Translations under genes and position numbers: made by a program
Origin: an uncultured Selenomonadaceae bacterium
GTDB taxonomy: Bacteria; Bacillota; Negativicutes; Selenomonadales; Selenomonadaceae
DNA: 8,140 bases
Assembly (NCBI GenBank): GCA_905236595.1
Contig: CAJORE010000184.1
Coordinates: 1-8,140, forward strand
Reading direction: 5' to 3'
The notes under the pieces: model-generated
Seen by the model: only the letters and a program-made list of their open reading frames with translations
Database searches by the model: none
What the model was told of the DNA's origin: nothing
Part shown: in pieces, positions 1 through 6,514 of the stretch
Layout of the letters: each line of letters begins with the position of its first letter
How positions within the stretch are numbered: position 1 is the first letter of the stretch

Positions 1-232
1 AAAATTTTTCAACCGCATAGTATATAATTGAAATGTATTCTGTATACATTTACCTTCCGATTATGACAGACTTTATCATGGTTAAATTCTCTTTTGCCCG
101 TTTAAGGTTTTTTGTCGGATGTGTTTTTTCGTAAAAATATGACCATAGTCCCGCCGGTTACGCAATGCAATAGCATGATGTAACACGCAACGAGATAATC
201 ATGTAAGCGAACATAGCGAATTTAAAAAGCTG
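1..232. other. A/T-rich non-coding region
   Basis: This stretch has no convincing gene on either strand. It is richer in A and T than the rest of the window and holds several short T runs, for example near 111-116 and 124-130, but no stem precedes them that would make a clear terminator. The one notable element is the inverted repeat at 31-51. A TATAAT hexamer lies at 23-28, but its -35 partner would fall at or beyond the left edge, so it cannot be judged. The region probably separates the two-gene system from an unrelated gene left of the window. Confidence 0.7.
31..51. promoter_or_regulatory. Palindromic operator-like site
   Basis: A perfect 8-base inverted repeat: AAATGTAT at 31-38 and its reverse complement ATACATTT at 44-51, separated by 5 bases. 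Overlapping it, TGTATACA at 41-48 is itself a perfect 8-base palindrome, of the kind bound by some GntR-family repressors. The TGTAT core is also directly repeated 7 bases apart (34-38 and 41-45). No T tract follows, so it is more likely a protein-binding site than a terminator. It lies about 180 bases upstream of the promoter at 233-261, so it may belong to a gene left of the window. The regulator is unknown. Confidence 0.4.
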
Positions 233-261
233 TGGACAAATGAGTCAATCTTGCGTATAAT
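233..261 (+). promoter_or_regulatory. Sigma70-type promoter
   Basis: The -35 hexamer TGGACA (233-238) matches the TTGACA consensus at five of six positions. It is followed by an optimal 17-base spacer and a perfect TATAAT -10 hexamer (256-261). The expected start of transcription is near 268. This is by far the best promoter upstream of the large gene. It could drive a short RNA ending at the terminator at 335-364, or, when that terminator is bypassed, the whole two-gene operon. Confidence 0.75.
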
Positions 262-295
262 ATCATGGGTGTTTGTAAGCAACGCTATTAAGACA

Positions 296-328
296 ATGGC
301 CGTTTACGAAAAACAGTTAGCTCCGTAA
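296..328 (+). CDS. Putative 10-residue leader peptide
   Basis: A short ORF from ATG at 296 to TAA at 326-328 encodes MAVYEKQLAP. It lies inside the short transcript, and its codons cover the competing RNA segments at 303-308 and 321-327, the placement expected for an attenuator leader peptide. A ribosome paused early would mask segment 1; one at the stop codon would mask segment 2. The last sense codon is proline, and Pro-stop contexts are known to slow termination, as in TnaC. There is no run of one amino acid's codons to suggest the signal. The weak point is the ribosome binding site: only a poor TTAAGA lies upstream. It may be a chance ORF. Confidence 0.3.
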   Translation: MAVYEKQLAP

Positions 329-334
329 AATCAG

Positions 335-364
335 AGCCTTCCCCGGTGCGGAGAGGCTTTTTTT
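335..364 (+). terminator. Intrinsic terminator in the leader
   Basis: The stem AGCCT (335-339) pairs with AGGCT (354-358) and continues, past a bulged G353, as TCC (340-342) with GGA (350-352). The loop is 7 bases. Seven consecutive T residues (358-364) follow. A G-T and an A-T pair can extend the base using 333-334 and 359-360. It lies 146 bases before the start of the large gene and downstream of the only strong promoter, so it either ends a small RNA or acts as a conditional terminator for the operon. Confidence 0.75.
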
Positions 365-510
365 GTGTGGCAAAGTGAGTTGCATTATGTTTGTCGCACT
401 TGTCTCAACGCTAAGGGAAAAATTTTAACCCCCAAAAACCGTAGCGGCAGGAATTAGGCCAAATGGCGAAGAATAGCTAACGTCAGCAGTCGTACAGAAA
501 GGAGAACTTT
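365..510 (+). promoter_or_regulatory. Untranslated leader of the large gene
   Basis: No convincing gene lies here. It contains only a five-codon ORF (MAKNS, 463-480) with a weak AGGA upstream, and an open frame up to 454 without a good start site. A poor promoter candidate (TTGTGT 363-368, 17 bases, TATGTT 386-391) overlaps the terminator tail and matches consensus only partly. CAAGTG/CACTTG arms (371-377 with one bulge, and 397-402) could form a weak hairpin. If neither element is a real promoter, the operon depends on read-through of the upstream terminator. Confidence 0.4.
498..504 (+). promoter_or_regulatory. Strong ribosome binding site for the large gene
   Basis: AAAGGAG at 498-504 is a near-perfect Shine-Dalgarno sequence, 6 bases before the ATG at 511. 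It fixes the start of the 1998-residue protein. Confidence 0.85.
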
Positions 511-3500
511 ATGAGCAAAAAGCAAAAGAACAAACAAAAGAAAGCGACGCGAACGGCAGTCGGCAACCAACAACAACAACAACCTGCCGTTCTTGCCGAA
601 TCGACAACGGCAAACGAGAGTATAAAAGAAGTTATTGCCGAAAGAAAAATAGTCGAACAAATGCGCCAGACCATGAAAAATTGGCGCTTGGCACGCACAC
701 TTTTGTCCGAATCGTTAACCGCTTGTTTGGCAAAATTAACGAATGATGATGTAATTGATGATGACACACGAAACAACCTGACCACGCATTTGGCCGCCGA
801 AAGCCGCCATCAAGCAAATTGCTTGGCGTTGTTTGACAATGAACGAACAGATGAGTTGCAATCACTTACCGTATTGACAAACAAGATAAACGCTTTGGCA
901 AAATCCATCCACGCCAAGGAACACGCCGACGAATTGGCGGAAATACTAAAGAAATTTGCGGCGGCAAAAGGCGGCGGCCAAGGCCAAGTCATGTCGTTGC
1001 TTGGAAAACGCGCCGACAAAATATTAAGCGACCGCGCCAATATGACTGTCGAAGAGTTTTTTGATCAGGGCGGCAATTATTTAACGCTTGATGAGCTAAT
1101 CGAACAAAAACGACCTTGGTGCGAGGATGATTTGGAGCTTGCCGCCGATTTCGGCAATGCCTGTATGGCCTCTTTGATTAACGGTCAACTGTCTTTTGAC
1201 GGCAAACGCCACAAACCGGCCGGGCAAGTTTTCGCCGCTTTGGCGGAAAAAACCGAACTTGCCCCGGCTGAGGATGCGGAAAATATTGCTGAACAGGTAA
1301 TAGCGAAAGATACCCCGCCGAAACAAATGTCGGACAATGCCAAAAAAATAACGAATACCGTCGAACCCGATTTGTCGCTGTTTCAAGAAGAAAGTGTCGC
1401 AACGGATCGCGACGACGCGAACCCATCCGCAACGGAACGCGATAACAAACCGGCGTTAAGCTTACGGCCACCCGAAAAATCAATCAAGGAATTGGCCGCC
1501 TCCATTGCCGATAAAGCGCGGAAAACCTCACCCATAACCGACAAAATGTTGCGGGAAGCCGCCGCTCTAAACACGAGCAACACGGCGATTTATAAAGCCG
1601 AGTTAAAGCGCATAGCCGATTGCGGCATTGCGCCGACTAAATTTATTGATGCAGAATTTGCCGAAGAAATTGTGCCGTGGAAAGATCTTAATCAGTCGTC
1701 GTTCATAAGGGAGATCAACGATGTTGTCCGCATGAGCGACAGATGTGTCGGCGATTGGCTGTCCGTCATATTGCGGCATGAGGTATTCACCGTCGAATCC
1801 CTCCTCAGCAAATCCGGCGCGTCTGCGGATTCATCGCGTCGTTTCGAGAGCAAAGCCCGTAGCAATGCCCTGATTTTGATAAATTTTTTGCTAAAGAACG
1901 GCATTATCGGCAAAATAACTTATAAATCCCGGGTGTTTTATGTGATAACGGGCGAAGGCCACGAGTTTTTGCAACGTCCGCGCATAAACAAACTTTACTT
2001 GGGCAACATCAAAGTCAACGGTGTTACAAACAGTGCCGATTGGAATGAATTAAGCGAAAAAAAACGCCGCGCCTCATTGGTCAGAAGCTGTTTGCTGAAC
2101 GAAATTACGGCACCTATGGGCGCTTCGTCCGATTTCGGTTCGGTGCGCATCAACTTGTCCGGCGTGTACAACTATGCCGTACTGCGGCTCACCGATGATT
2201 ACGGCGCCAAATACGTCGTTCGCGCCACTACGCTCCTGCTTGAAGAGCGAAGATGGCGCAAGGAACTGTGCGAAGAAAAAAGCGAGACTATTTTGGAATT
2301 GGCGGCGGCCAACGCTCCTGCCATTTTGTGCGTTGAGAAAATCTTTCTTTTTGTCGCCGAAACCGAAGATAATATTCAGCCATGGTTAGATTACATAAAG
2401 AATTGGCCGATGCGAGCGTTGGTCTTTATTCCGGCTCTGCCGACAAACGAAGATGACATAACCGCCAAAAGGCAAGAGGGCATATTATTGGATGCCGACG
2501 GCAACAGGTATGAATTGACCCAATTTTTCAAAGATTTGGCAAAAGCTCACCGACCCGTCAAACCAAACGAAAAAATAACGGCCTTGCGAACGCCCAAAAA
2601 CGACGGCAACGCCAACGGCGTATCGGTTGAAAAGAACAGCAAACCGAACACGAAACAAGACAAACGCACGGCAAAAGAAAAAGTCGCCGCCACTGCCATA
2701 GCTCCGGCTAAACCCGACGATACCGGCGCCGAAGAAACGGCGGAAATGCACAAAATTGCGGAAAAGGGAACCAGGTTGGCGGAAATTGCCATCGCCGATG
2801 CCAAAACCAAAGCCGATAAATTGGCGGCGCAACTTATCGCCGACGACGAAACCACTCCCAAATTGTTGCGGCAAAAAATCGTCGCGGACGTAGAAATGGC
2901 CGGCAAATTGTTTGTCAATGGCTTTGCGGCCGACGGGCTGATGTGGTTACATTCGTTGCGCGATATGAGCGGCGACAAACGAGCGGCGGAAATCGTCCTC
3001 GAAGTCGGGTTTATCTTGGACGATCCCTTGGTCAAAACCAATTTGCAGACTGTTGATACTTTTAATTTTGCCGATTATCCGACCGACGCGTATGACGGCA
3101 CCGAACCGGGCTTGGGCGGTCATTACCTGCATTTGGCGGCGCTCATAAAAAATTTCTACAATCCCAAAGATGTACACAGCTATCAACTGGAAAACCGCTG
3201 GAAACAGCTTAACGACGACAGGGGCAATGAGATTTTGCGGCGCTGTCCGGAAATAAAGCAGCTGGTGGAGCTGTTTAGAAAAGTGGCCGTCTCGACGAAC
3301 ATTTCTTTTGCGTATCAACTCAAATTCGCTTGCCCGGACGACAAGGAAGATGCCGCGCTTATCGAAAATGCCCTGGCCGCACAGACCGAACACATAAAAG
3401 CCGCCGTCAACATAAAGATAAGCAATGTTCAAATGAAAAACATGGCGGAAAAAATGTATCGGCGCAACGGACTTATCACCCCGTATTTCGTCGATGCCAA

Positions 3501-6500
3501 AAACAAGCCCGTGCCGGAACTTACGGAGTTTTGCCGTCAATTTTCCCTGCTTGACCTTACGGATACAACCCTTAATGTTTCCGCATTGCCGGACGAAGAG
3601 ATAATCAGCGCCGATTTGCTTGGCGATTATGTGGATGCCCAATGGAACAGCAGCGCTACTCACGCCCGAAAAAGCGAAAAATTTACGGGACGCGCCAGAA
3701 ACAATCAAATAAACTTGCTTACCAAAGCACTTGCGGCGCTTGTCCGGTATGTAATGCTCCGTCAAAAAAACGCCAAACCCCAAGCGACGCAACAAGAAGG
3801 AATAGGCAGCGGCGACCGCCAAAAATGTTTGGATTTGATAGCGGCGCTTAAACAAAATTTAACGGCAAATATTCCCGTCGTTCCTTTTGAACAGATCGGT
3901 TACGGCGTATTGAACCGCTTGCTGGATAAAATAGCCGCCGATGTCCGGGGCGAGGCGAAACAAATGCCGCTTTATGCGCCCTTGCTGTTAGGTAAGGATT
4001 ACATCGAGTTGAACGGTGACGCCGTGCCGCAAACCGACAATTTCCGCGTGGCGGAGTTTAGGTTGCGCGAACGGTTGGTTTCCCATTCGGCGTGCGTATT
4101 ATCCGTGGGCGACACCAAGGAAGCGGCGCAAGATGCGTTAAAGTCGGCGTTCTCGCGCCATGATTTGGGGCAGGTGCGCCTTTTGGCAAAGTTTTACCCG
4201 GCGTATTTGGAAACAACGGCCGAAGATATAGAAAAGAGCCTCCGCGCCGGCGAACGCGTAGCGGAACGCGAATTTGACGGTGCCGTAAAAAATTTCCTCG
4301 GCAATTTGGAGCTTGATTACAACTACGGCCGCATAACCGACAAGACCCGCACGGATTTTTACATTGAAGTGGCCGAAACGGCCCGTAAGCACTTTGAAAA
4401 TACCGGCAATTTGGGGATTTACAAATCATTTTTGGCGGCTTGCCGCGAAGGTATCGACAAATTGTCGCGGCCGCATCGGTTAGAACTGCTTAAACGCTAC
4501 GAATCATTGGCAAAGTTGCTGGCCGAACGGCTTAACAACGAACGGAACGGCGCCGAAGTCGATGCCGATGTACTGGCGGAACACGAAAAAAAGAAAAATG
4601 ACATACTGCGCATTATCAAGGAGCAGATTGACCTTGGCAACTTAACGGTGGCGGAAGATTATATCAATCGCTCCGAAGCGGGAGACTATTTGGAGCTGTC
4701 CGTCACCTCGGCACAAAACGAAGAATTGACGGCCTTTTTGGAAGATCACTATCAAAAATATTACGGAATTTGCACCAAGCAACGGGCAAAATCTTTGGCG
4801 CTCAACAATATTTACGAACAAATGCAACACGGCAGCCATAACCGCAAGGAGCGCGATGCCGCCGCCTTTATCGACTGTTGGCGCGATCTGAAGAATCCCG
4901 CCAATATCAAGGAACTGCTGGCGCACTTGTCCTATGGCAATGTCAACGAAATAAAAAGCGCCAAAAACGGCGATGTAACGATTTTCAAGGTGACATTTAA
5001 TGATGACGGCAAGCAACAGCAAAAATATGCGCATCCCTTCGCTGTCTTTGGCACCGATTGCCGCATCTACGGCTTGGAAGTTATCGTTCTGTTGGGCAAT
5101 CGTTCCGCCGACGGCATTGCCGAAGCCTTAAAACAATCGTTAAACACCGGCAGTTGCGGACACATCTGCGTTGCCGATTGCGCCTTGGCGCTGGCCGAAC
5201 GCCGTAAATTGGCGCAACTGATGAAAACCATTCCCGACCTTAAGAACATCGTGGTTTTAGATCGCGTTTTAGCGCTGTATCTGACCCAATTTGAAGATAA
5301 CGTGCGCGGGGAACGATTCTTGCGCCTTGCCATACCTTTTGCTCAGGTGCAACCCTACACGGCTTCGTCCGTGGTGCCGCCCGAAATGTTTGTCGGACGT
5401 GAACGCGAAATGCAGGACATAATGAATATGCGCGGGAGTGTCCTTGTATACGGCGGTCGTCAGTTGGGCAAAAGCGATCTTTTGCAACAAACGAGAAGTT
5501 TAATGCACCGCCCGGTCGATGGCAAATACGCTTTGCTGGTAACCCTCAAAGGTTGCGACACGCAAAGCGCCCTCGCCAAAATCGGCCACGAACTTGTCAA
5601 AAACAAATTATTGAAGAAAATCCCTGCCGATTGGGACGAATTCTACCGTGAAACCGATATTTTAATGACGGACGGCCTTGCCGCCAAACCGTTTACGCAG
5701 TTAATGCTCCTTATGGACGAGGCGGACAGCTTCTTGGATGCGGCGGCGGCGGAAAATAATCGTCCCGTGGAGGTTTTGAAAGACTTAATGGAAAGCCACA
5801 GCGGCCGCTTCAAATTTGTTTTGGCGGGTCTGCATCGCGTGATTTATTTTGGCAACAACACGGTATTTGGCCAACTGGGGCATATTACCATTCGTCCCTT
5901 TAACTACACGGAAGCGTATGAACTTCTGCTTAAGCCCATGTCCTACATGGGATTTGCCATTGGTTCGCCGGCCATAGCCGGATCGATTTTTGCCCGCGCC
6001 AACTATTTCCCGGGGCTTATCCAGTATTATTGCAAAATGCTGGTGGACGCCGCCTCCGACAATTACAAACAAAATAATTTCAACAGCGTCAACAATCCGC
6101 CGTACGTTTTGGACGATGAATACTTAAAACGCATGATGAACGACGGTGATTTCCAGCAGGAGATTAACCGCAAATTCCAAATCACTTTGGAGCTTGGCAC
6201 CGACAATTACTACGACATCATTGCCTTGGCGCTCGTGGTGCATTGTCACTACGAAGGCCGCATAACAAGTGTAACGCCGCAAAATATCCGCGAAGTATGC
6301 GACGCATTCTCCGTCACCAAAATAACCGACCTGACCGACGAACGGCTGTCGGCGTTGATGAGCGAAATGGCCGAGCTGAACATCTTGCGAATGTTGCCCG
6401 ACGAAAGCAAGGATCGCTATGTGTTTAACCAATACACATTCTTTTCGATGATGGGCACTATTGAAGAAGTGGAAGAAAAACTTACCAAATACGGGGAAGA

Positions 6501-6507
6501 GGGGTGA
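511..6507 (+). CDS. Giant STAND/ORC-like ATPase, 1998 residues
   Basis: The start is set by a strong ribosome binding site. Residues 1-24 are a basic, Lys/Gln-rich tail ending in five glutamines. Residues 25-410 are mostly helical with low-complexity linkers. Residues about 414-490 look like a winged helix: helices followed by a beta wing around 469-480. Residues 680-800 are a Lys/Ala-rich helical or coiled-coil stretch; about 800-1460 are long helices, possibly a repeat scaffold. After a strand-rich part (about 1470-1615) comes a P-loop ATPase: MFVGRERE box 1626-1633, Walker A GGRQLGKS 1648-1655 (K1654), Walker B LMLLMDEAD 1731-1739 (D1736, E1737), sensor-like AGLH 1772-1775, and NYFPGLIQYYC 1831-1841, resembling the proline-containing GxP region of STAND ATPases. 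Residues about 1880-1998 look like a C-terminal winged helix. STAND proteins are commonly ATP-driven switches in signalling and immunity. No nuclease or other effector domain is recognisable here, so the next gene may supply it. The frame is intact. The ATPase assignment is firm; the role is inferred. Confidence 0.85.
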   Translation: MSKKQKNKQKKATRTAVGNQQQQQPAVLAESTTANESIKEVIAERKIVEQMRQTMKNWRLARTLLSESLTACLAKLTNDDVIDDDTRNNLTTHLAAESRHQANCLALFDNERTDELQSLTVLTNKINALAKSIHAKEHADELAEILKKFAAAKGGGQGQVMSLLGKRADKILSDRANMTVEEFFDQGGNYLTLDELIEQKRPWCEDDLELAADFGNACMASLINGQLSFDGKRHKPAGQVFAALAEKTELAPAEDAENIAEQVIAKDTPPKQMSDNAKKITNTVEPDLSLFQEESVATDRDDANPSATERDNKPALSLRPPEKSIKELAASIADKARKTSPITDKMLREAAALNTSNTAIYKAELKRIADCGIAPTKFIDAEFAEEIVPWKDLNQSSFIREINDVVRMSDRCVGDWLSVILRHEVFTVESLLSKSGASADSSRRFESKARSNALILINFLLKNGIIGKITYKSRVFYVITGEGHEFLQRPRINKLYLGNIKVNGVTNSADWNELSEKKRRASLVRSCLLNEITAPMGASSDFGSVRINLSGVYNYAVLRLTDDYGAKYVVRATTLLLEERRWRKELCEEKSETILELAAANAPAILCVEKIFLFVAETEDNIQPWLDYIKNWPMRALVFIPALPTNEDDITAKRQEGILLDADGNRYELTQFFKDLAKAHRPVKPNEKITALRTPKNDGNANGVSVEKNSKPNTKQDKRTAKEKVAATAIAPAKPDDTGAEETAEMHKIAEKGTRLAEIAIADAKTKADKLAAQLIADDETTPKLLRQKIVADVEMAGKLFVNGFAADGLMWLHSLRDMSGDKRAAEIVLEVGFILDDPLVKTNLQTVDTFNFADYPTDAYDGTEPGLGGHYLHLAALIKNFYNPKDVHSYQLENRWKQLNDDRGNEILRRCPEIKQLVELFRKVAVSTNISFAYQLKFACPDDKEDAALIENALAAQTEHIKAAVNIKISNVQMKNMAEKMYRRNGLITPYFVDAKNKPVPELTEFCRQFSLLDLTDTTLNVSALPDEEIISADLLGDYVDAQWNSSATHARKSEKFTGRARNNQINLLTKALAALVRYVMLRQKNAKPQATQQEGIGSGDRQKCLDLIAALKQNLTANIPVVPFEQIGYGVLNRLLDKIAADVRGEAKQMPLYAPLLLGKDYIELNGDAVPQTDNFRVAEFRLRERLVSHSACVLSVGDTKEAAQDALKSAFSRHDLGQVRLLAKFYPAYLETTAEDIEKSLRAGERVAEREFDGAVKNFLGNLELDYNYGRITDKTRTDFYIEVAETARKHFENTGNLGIYKSFLAACREGIDKLSRPHRLELLKRYESLAKLLAERLNNERNGAEVDADVLAEHEKKKNDILRIIKEQIDLGNLTVAEDYINRSEAGDYLELSVTSAQNEELTAFLEDHYQKYYGICTKQRAKSLALNNIYEQMQHGSHNRKERDAAAFIDCWRDLKNPANIKELLAHLSYGNVNEIKSAKNGDVTIFKVTFNDDGKQQQKYAHPFAVFGTDCRIYGLEVIVLLGNRSADGIAEALKQSLNTGSCGHICVADCALALAERRKLAQLMKTIPDLKNIVVLDRVLALYLTQFEDNVRGERFLRLAIPFAQVQPYTASSVVPPEMFVGREREMQDIMNMRGSVLVYGGRQLGKSDLLQQTRSLMHRPVDGKYALLVTLKGCDTQSALAKIGHELVKNKLLKKIPADWDEFYRETDILMTDGLAAKPFTQLMLLMDEADSFLDAAAAENNRPVEVLKDLMESHSGRFKFVLAGLHRVIYFGNNTVFGQLGHITIRPFNYTEAYELLLKPMSYMGFAIGSPAIAGSIFARANYFPGLIQYYCKMLVDAASDNYKQNNFNSVNNPPYVLDDEYLKRMMNDGDFQQEINRKFQITLELGTDNYYDIIALALVVHCHYEGRITSVTPQNIREVCDAFSVTKITDLTDERLSALMSEMAELNILRMLPDESKDRYVFNQYTFFSMMGTIEEVEEKLTKYGEEG
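568..582 (+). repeat. (CAA)5 trinucleotide repeat
   Basis: Five exact CAA codons encode Gln20-Gln24 in the basic N-terminal tail of the large protein. Length changes here would stay in frame, so the tract could vary the tail length but is not a phase-variation switch. Confidence 0.85.
1750..1980 (+). other. Internal winged-helix-like domain of the giant protein
   Basis: Residues about 414-490 have a helix-turn-helix pattern with a beta wing: a helix at 414-436 (GDWLSVILRHEVF onward), a basic linker, a helix at about 451-462 (ALILINFLLKNG), then IIGKITYKSRVFYVIT (464-480) as the wing, and GEGHEFL. This ending is typical of winged helices that bind DNA or act as protein-interaction modules. 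The next ~200 residues contain hydrophobic strands (for example AILCVEKIFLFVAE and RALVFIPAL), suggesting an alpha/beta domain. A winged helix followed by an alpha/beta domain recalls replication-relaxation-type proteins, but I see no catalytic signature, so this is tentative. Confidence 0.4.
6496..6504 (+). promoter_or_regulatory. Ribosome binding site for the HEPN gene
   Basis: GAAGAGGGG at 6496-6504 lies inside the last codons of the large gene and ends 10 bases before the ATG at 6515. It favours starting at 6515 (or the adjacent ATG at 6518, 13 bases away) over the upstream in-frame TTG at 6461, which lies within the large gene and has no comparable site. Confidence 0.6.
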
Positions 6508-6514
6508 GCCGTCC

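Larger units (their letters stand above)
268..364 (+). ncRNA. Short leader transcript / possible attenuator
   Basis: This is the predicted RNA of about 97 bases between the promoter and the intrinsic terminator. Three segments compete for pairing. Segment 1, TTTACG (303-308), is complementary to CGTAAA (324-329). The overlapping segment CTCCGTA (321-327) can instead pair with TGCGGAG (347-353), with one G-U pair. That second pairing uses bases needed for the terminator's 3' arm. Pairing of 303-308 with 324-329 would leave the terminator free to form; pairing of 321-327 with 347-353 would prevent it. This resembles a translation-controlled attenuator upstream of the gene at 511. A free-standing small RNA is the alternative. 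It matches no RNA family I recognise. Confidence 0.4.

Noticed and set aside
1..49. Leftward open frame MYTEYISIIYYAVEKF running off the left edge, with GGAAGG upstream
   Set aside because: Only 16 codons are visible, the GGAAGG is just 3 bases from the ATG, and no leftward promoter is evident, so it cannot be told from chance.
463..480. Five-codon ORF MAKNS in the leader
   Set aside because: Too short, weak ribosome binding site, and it overlaps no structural element that would suggest regulation.
2947..3855. 302-codon open frame on the minus strand inside the large gene
   Set aside because: It lies wholly within the strongly supported plus-strand gene. Its product, rich in Phe, Arg and Gly, looks like antisense translation of biased codons, and it has no ribosome binding site or family resemblance.
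4945..4990. E-I-K (residues 1480-1482) as a PD-(D/E)XK nuclease motif
   Set aside because: No matching upstream acidic strand is seen and the following sequence looks like a beta-hairpin.
6461..6463. TTG start giving a longer HEPN protein overlapping the large gene by 47 bases
   Set aside because: No suitable ribosome binding site, and the extra residues (KKWKKNLPNTG) are an out-of-frame reading of the large gene's end; ATG 6515 is better placed.
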